DNA from: an uncultured Phenylobacterium sp.
GTDB taxonomy: Bacteria; Pseudomonadota; Alphaproteobacteria; Caulobacterales; Caulobacteraceae
Direction of reading: 5' to 3'
Length of the DNA stretch: 7,884 bases
NCBI GenBank assembly: GCA_945952175.1
Contig: CAMFHW010000180.1
Coordinates: forward strand, 1-7,884
Below, in pieces: positions 6,102-7,884 of this stretch. The position numbers and the translations under genes are program-made. Position 1 is the stretch's first letter, and every line of letters begins with the position of its first letter. A model generated the notes under the pieces. That model made no database searches and was not told where the DNA came from. It saw only the letters and a list, made by a program, of their open reading frames with translations.

Positions 6102-6821
6102 ATGACCCGGCCCTCCGACCGCACCCCCGACATGCTGCGCCCCGTGACCCTCGAGACGGGGGTCAACCGCTATGCGGAGGGCTCGTGCCTGGCGAGCTTC
6201 GGCCACACCAAGGTGCTGATCACCGCCAGCGTCGAGGAGCGGGTGCCGCCGTTCATGCGCGGCCGTGGCCACGGCTGGGTGACGGCCGAATACGGCATGC
6301 TGCCGCGGGCCACCCACACGCGCGGCCGCCGCGAGGCCTCGGAGGGCAAGCAATCGGGCCGCACCCAGGAGATCCAGCGCCTGATCGGCCGCTCCCTGCG
6401 CGCAGTGATCAATCCGGCGGCGCTGGGCGAGCGCCAGATCTCGCTGGACTGCGACGTGATCCAGGCCGACGGCGGCACCCGCACGGCGGCGATCACCGGC
6501 GCCTGGGTGGCGCTGCGCCAGGCGGTCGACAAGCTGATGGAAGAGGGCGTGATCGCGACCGACCCGATCGTCGACCAGGTGGCCGCCATCTCCTGCGGCG
6601 TGTTCAACGGCGTGCCGGTGCTGGACCTGGAATACGAGGAGGACTCCAACGCCGAGGCCGACGCCAACTTCGTGCTGACCGGCGGCGGCGACATCGTCGA
6701 GATCCAGGCGACCGGCGAGAAGCGCGGCTTCAGCCAGGCCGAGTTCGAGGCCCTGTTCGGCCTGGCCCGCAAGGGGATCAGCGAGCTCTGCGCCCTGCAG
6801 AAGGTCGCGGCGAAGCGCTAG
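6102..6821 (+). CDS. rph: Ribonuclease PH
   Basis: RNase PH is a phosphate-dependent 3'-to-5' exoribonuclease that trims tRNA precursors and other structured RNAs, releasing nucleoside diphosphates. It forms a hexameric ring. The 239 residues match the family length exactly. Motifs: DMLRPVTLETG at 10-20, EGSCLASFGHTKVLITASVE at 26-45, SGRTQEIQRLIGRSLR at 85-100 (R87 is the conserved RNA- and phosphate-contact arginine), DGGTRTAAITGAW at 123-135 (phosphate-binding loop) and NGVPVLDLEYEEDSNAEAD at 169-187 with the metal-binding aspartates D181 and D187. The ATG at 6102 is the first in frame and gives the usual N-terminus; the ribosome binding site is weak. It is divergent from hrcA (75 bp between starts) and is followed after 26 bp by the GMC gene on the same strand. 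Confidence 0.97.
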   Translation: MTRPSDRTPDMLRPVTLETGVNRYAEGSCLASFGHTKVLITASVEERVPPFMRGRGHGWVTAEYGMLPRATHTRGRREASEGKQSGRTQEIQRLIGRSLRAVINPAALGERQISLDCDVIQADGGTRTAAITGAWVALRQAVDKLMEEGVIATDPIVDQVAAISCGVFNGVPVLDLEYEEDSNAEADANFVLTGGGDIVEIQATGEKRGFSQAEFEALFGLARKGISELCALQKVAAKR

Positions 6822-6847
6822 GGAGACCGGCCGCCGTGCCCGGGACG

Positions 6848-7884
6848 ATGTCTGAGACCTTCGACCACATCGTCGTCGGCGCGGGCTCGGCAGGCTGCGT
6901 GCTGGCCAACCGGCTGTCGGCCGACCCGAGGAACCGGGTGCTGGTGCTGGAGTCTGGCGGCCGGGACGACTGGATCTGGTTCCACATTCCGGTCGGCTAC
7001 CTGTTCTCGATCGGCAATCCGCGCGCCGACTGGATGTTCGAGACCGATCCGGTCCCGGGCCTGGACGGACGCAGCCTGAAATATCCGCGCGGCCGGGTGA
7101 TCGGCGGGTCGTCGGCGATCAACGCCATGATCTACATGCGCGGCCAGGCGGCCGACTATGACGGCTGGCGGCAGATGGGCCTGACCGGCTGGGGGTGGGA
7201 CGACGTCCTGCCGCTCTTCCTGGCCCAGGAGGACCATATCGCCCCGCCGTCCGACCTGCACCGCAGCGGCGGCGAGTGGCGGGTCGAGCATCCGCGCATG
7301 CGCTGGGAGGTGCTGGACGCGTTCGGGCAGGCCGCGGCGCTGGAGGGCATCGCCCAGGTGGCCGACTTCAACGGCGGCGACAATGCCGGCGCCAGCTATT
7401 TCCAGGTGAACCAGCGGGCCGGGCGGCGCTGGAGCGCGGCGGCGGGGTTCCTCAAGCCCGTGCTGAACCGGCCGAACCTCAAGCTCGTCACCGGCGCCGG
7501 CGTGACCCGAGTGCTCATCGAAGACGGCCGCGCCGTCGGCGTCGCCTACACGGCGGCCGGCCGGATGCACGAGGCCCGCGCGGGACAGGTGGTGCTGGCG
7601 GCCGGCGCGGTGAACACCCCGCACCTGCTGGAACTGTCGGGGATCGGCGACGGGGCGCGGCTCTCGGCGCTCGGCCTCCCGACGCTCCGCCACGCGCCGG
7701 GAGTCGGCGAGAACCTGCAGGATCACCTGCAGATCCGCCCCTATTACGGGGTCCGCGGCGTGCGGACCATGAACGACCTCTACGCCTCGTGGTGGCGCAG
7801 GCCGCTGATGGCGCTGGAATACGCGGCCTTCCGCAAGGGCCCGATGTCGATGGCGCCGTCCCAGTTCGGGGCCTTCGCCAAATC
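6848..7884 (+). CDS. GMC-family FAD oxidoreductase (choline/alcohol dehydrogenase-like), C-terminus outside window
   Basis: A flavoprotein of the glucose-methanol-choline family, which oxidises alcohols such as choline, aliphatic alcohols or polyethylene glycol; the substrate cannot be told here. The first 345 codons of a usual 530-560 are present. The FAD-binding Rossmann motif is VVGAGSAGCVLANRLS at 9-24, with VLVLESG at 31-37. GMC signature 1 covers about 82-107 (GRVIGGSSAINAMIYMRGQ). GMC signature 2 is GAVNTPHLLELSGIGD at 253-268. GVGENLQDH at 285-293 is also typical. The catalytic His and His/Asn pair lies beyond the window. The ATG at 6848 is chosen, but an in-frame GTG at 6836, with GGGAGA at a better spacing, would add four residues. 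The 26-bp gap from rph allows co-transcription. No signal peptide is seen, so the protein is probably cytoplasmic. Confidence 0.93.
   Translation, partial: MSETFDHIVVGAGSAGCVLANRLSADPRNRVLVLESGGRDDWIWFHIPVGYLFSIGNPRADWMFETDPVPGLDGRSLKYPRGRVIGGSSAINAMIYMRGQAADYDGWRQMGLTGWGWDDVLPLFLAQEDHIAPPSDLHRSGGEWRVEHPRMRWEVLDAFGQAAALEGIAQVADFNGGDNAGASYFQVNQRAGRRWSAAAGFLKPVLNRPNLKLVTGAGVTRVLIEDGRAVGVAYTAAGRMHEARAGQVVLAAGAVNTPHLLELSGIGDGARLSALGLPTLRHAPGVGENLQDHLQIRPYYGVRGVRTMNDLYASWWRRPLMALEYAAFRKGPMSMAPSQFGAFAK

Noticed and set aside
7508..7516. GAGTGCTCA, similar to a CIRCE half-site
   Set aside because: It lies inside GMC coding sequence and has no partner half at the proper spacing.
6818..7726. 302-codon minus-strand frame opposite the GMC gene
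   Set aside because: The plus strand carries both GMC signatures and the FAD motif. The antisense frame has no recognisable motif.

Overview
This GC-rich window reads as the replication and chaperone housekeeping region of an alphaproteobacterium, most likely Caulobacteraceae (Caulobacter, Phenylobacterium or a relative). The evidence is the company of gyrB, recF, dnaN, a grpE-hrcA pair and rph, codon use with very high third-position GC, and -10-like GCTA motifs. The genus is inference; no species marker was checked.

Layout, left to right. Positions 1-818 (minus) hold the N-terminal 272 codons of gyrB, cut by the window edge. Positions 815-1957 (minus) hold recF, whose TGA overlaps the gyrB ATG. 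Positions 2024-2779 (plus) hold a secreted protein with a TonB C-terminal-like domain and a DUF2059-like tail. It sits between recF and dnaN, so these two are not one operon here. Positions 2777-2892 are a two-hairpin intergenic repeat. Positions 2898-4016 (minus) hold dnaN. Positions 4017-4321 are non-coding: the dnaN leader and promoter area, then a three-hairpin palindromic repeat at 4184-4320. Positions 4322-4948 (minus) hold grpE, 4959-6026 (minus) hrcA, 6102-6821 (plus) rph, and 6848 to the end (plus) a truncated GMC-family FAD oxidoreductase. The gyrB and GMC fragments run off the window edges.

Functionally, DnaN is the replicative sliding clamp, RecF loads RecA at gaps and stalled forks, and GyrB powers DNA supercoiling. 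HrcA is the CIRCE-binding heat-shock repressor and GrpE is the DnaK nucleotide exchange factor. RNase PH trims tRNA 3' ends. The TonB-like and GMC proteins are accessory genes placed among conserved ones.

I found no defence island, CRISPR array, transposase, RNA gene or clearly new multi-gene system. The points worth a second look are small: an approximately 80-bp AT-rich, rare-codon patch inside recF carrying three copies of an 8-mer with a GANTC site; two palindromic repeat elements that bracket dnaN and abut or supply stop codons; a possible pair of leaderless divergent promoters between recF and the TonB-like gene; and a five-codon minicistron (stop included) that overlaps a TTG start of hrcA.
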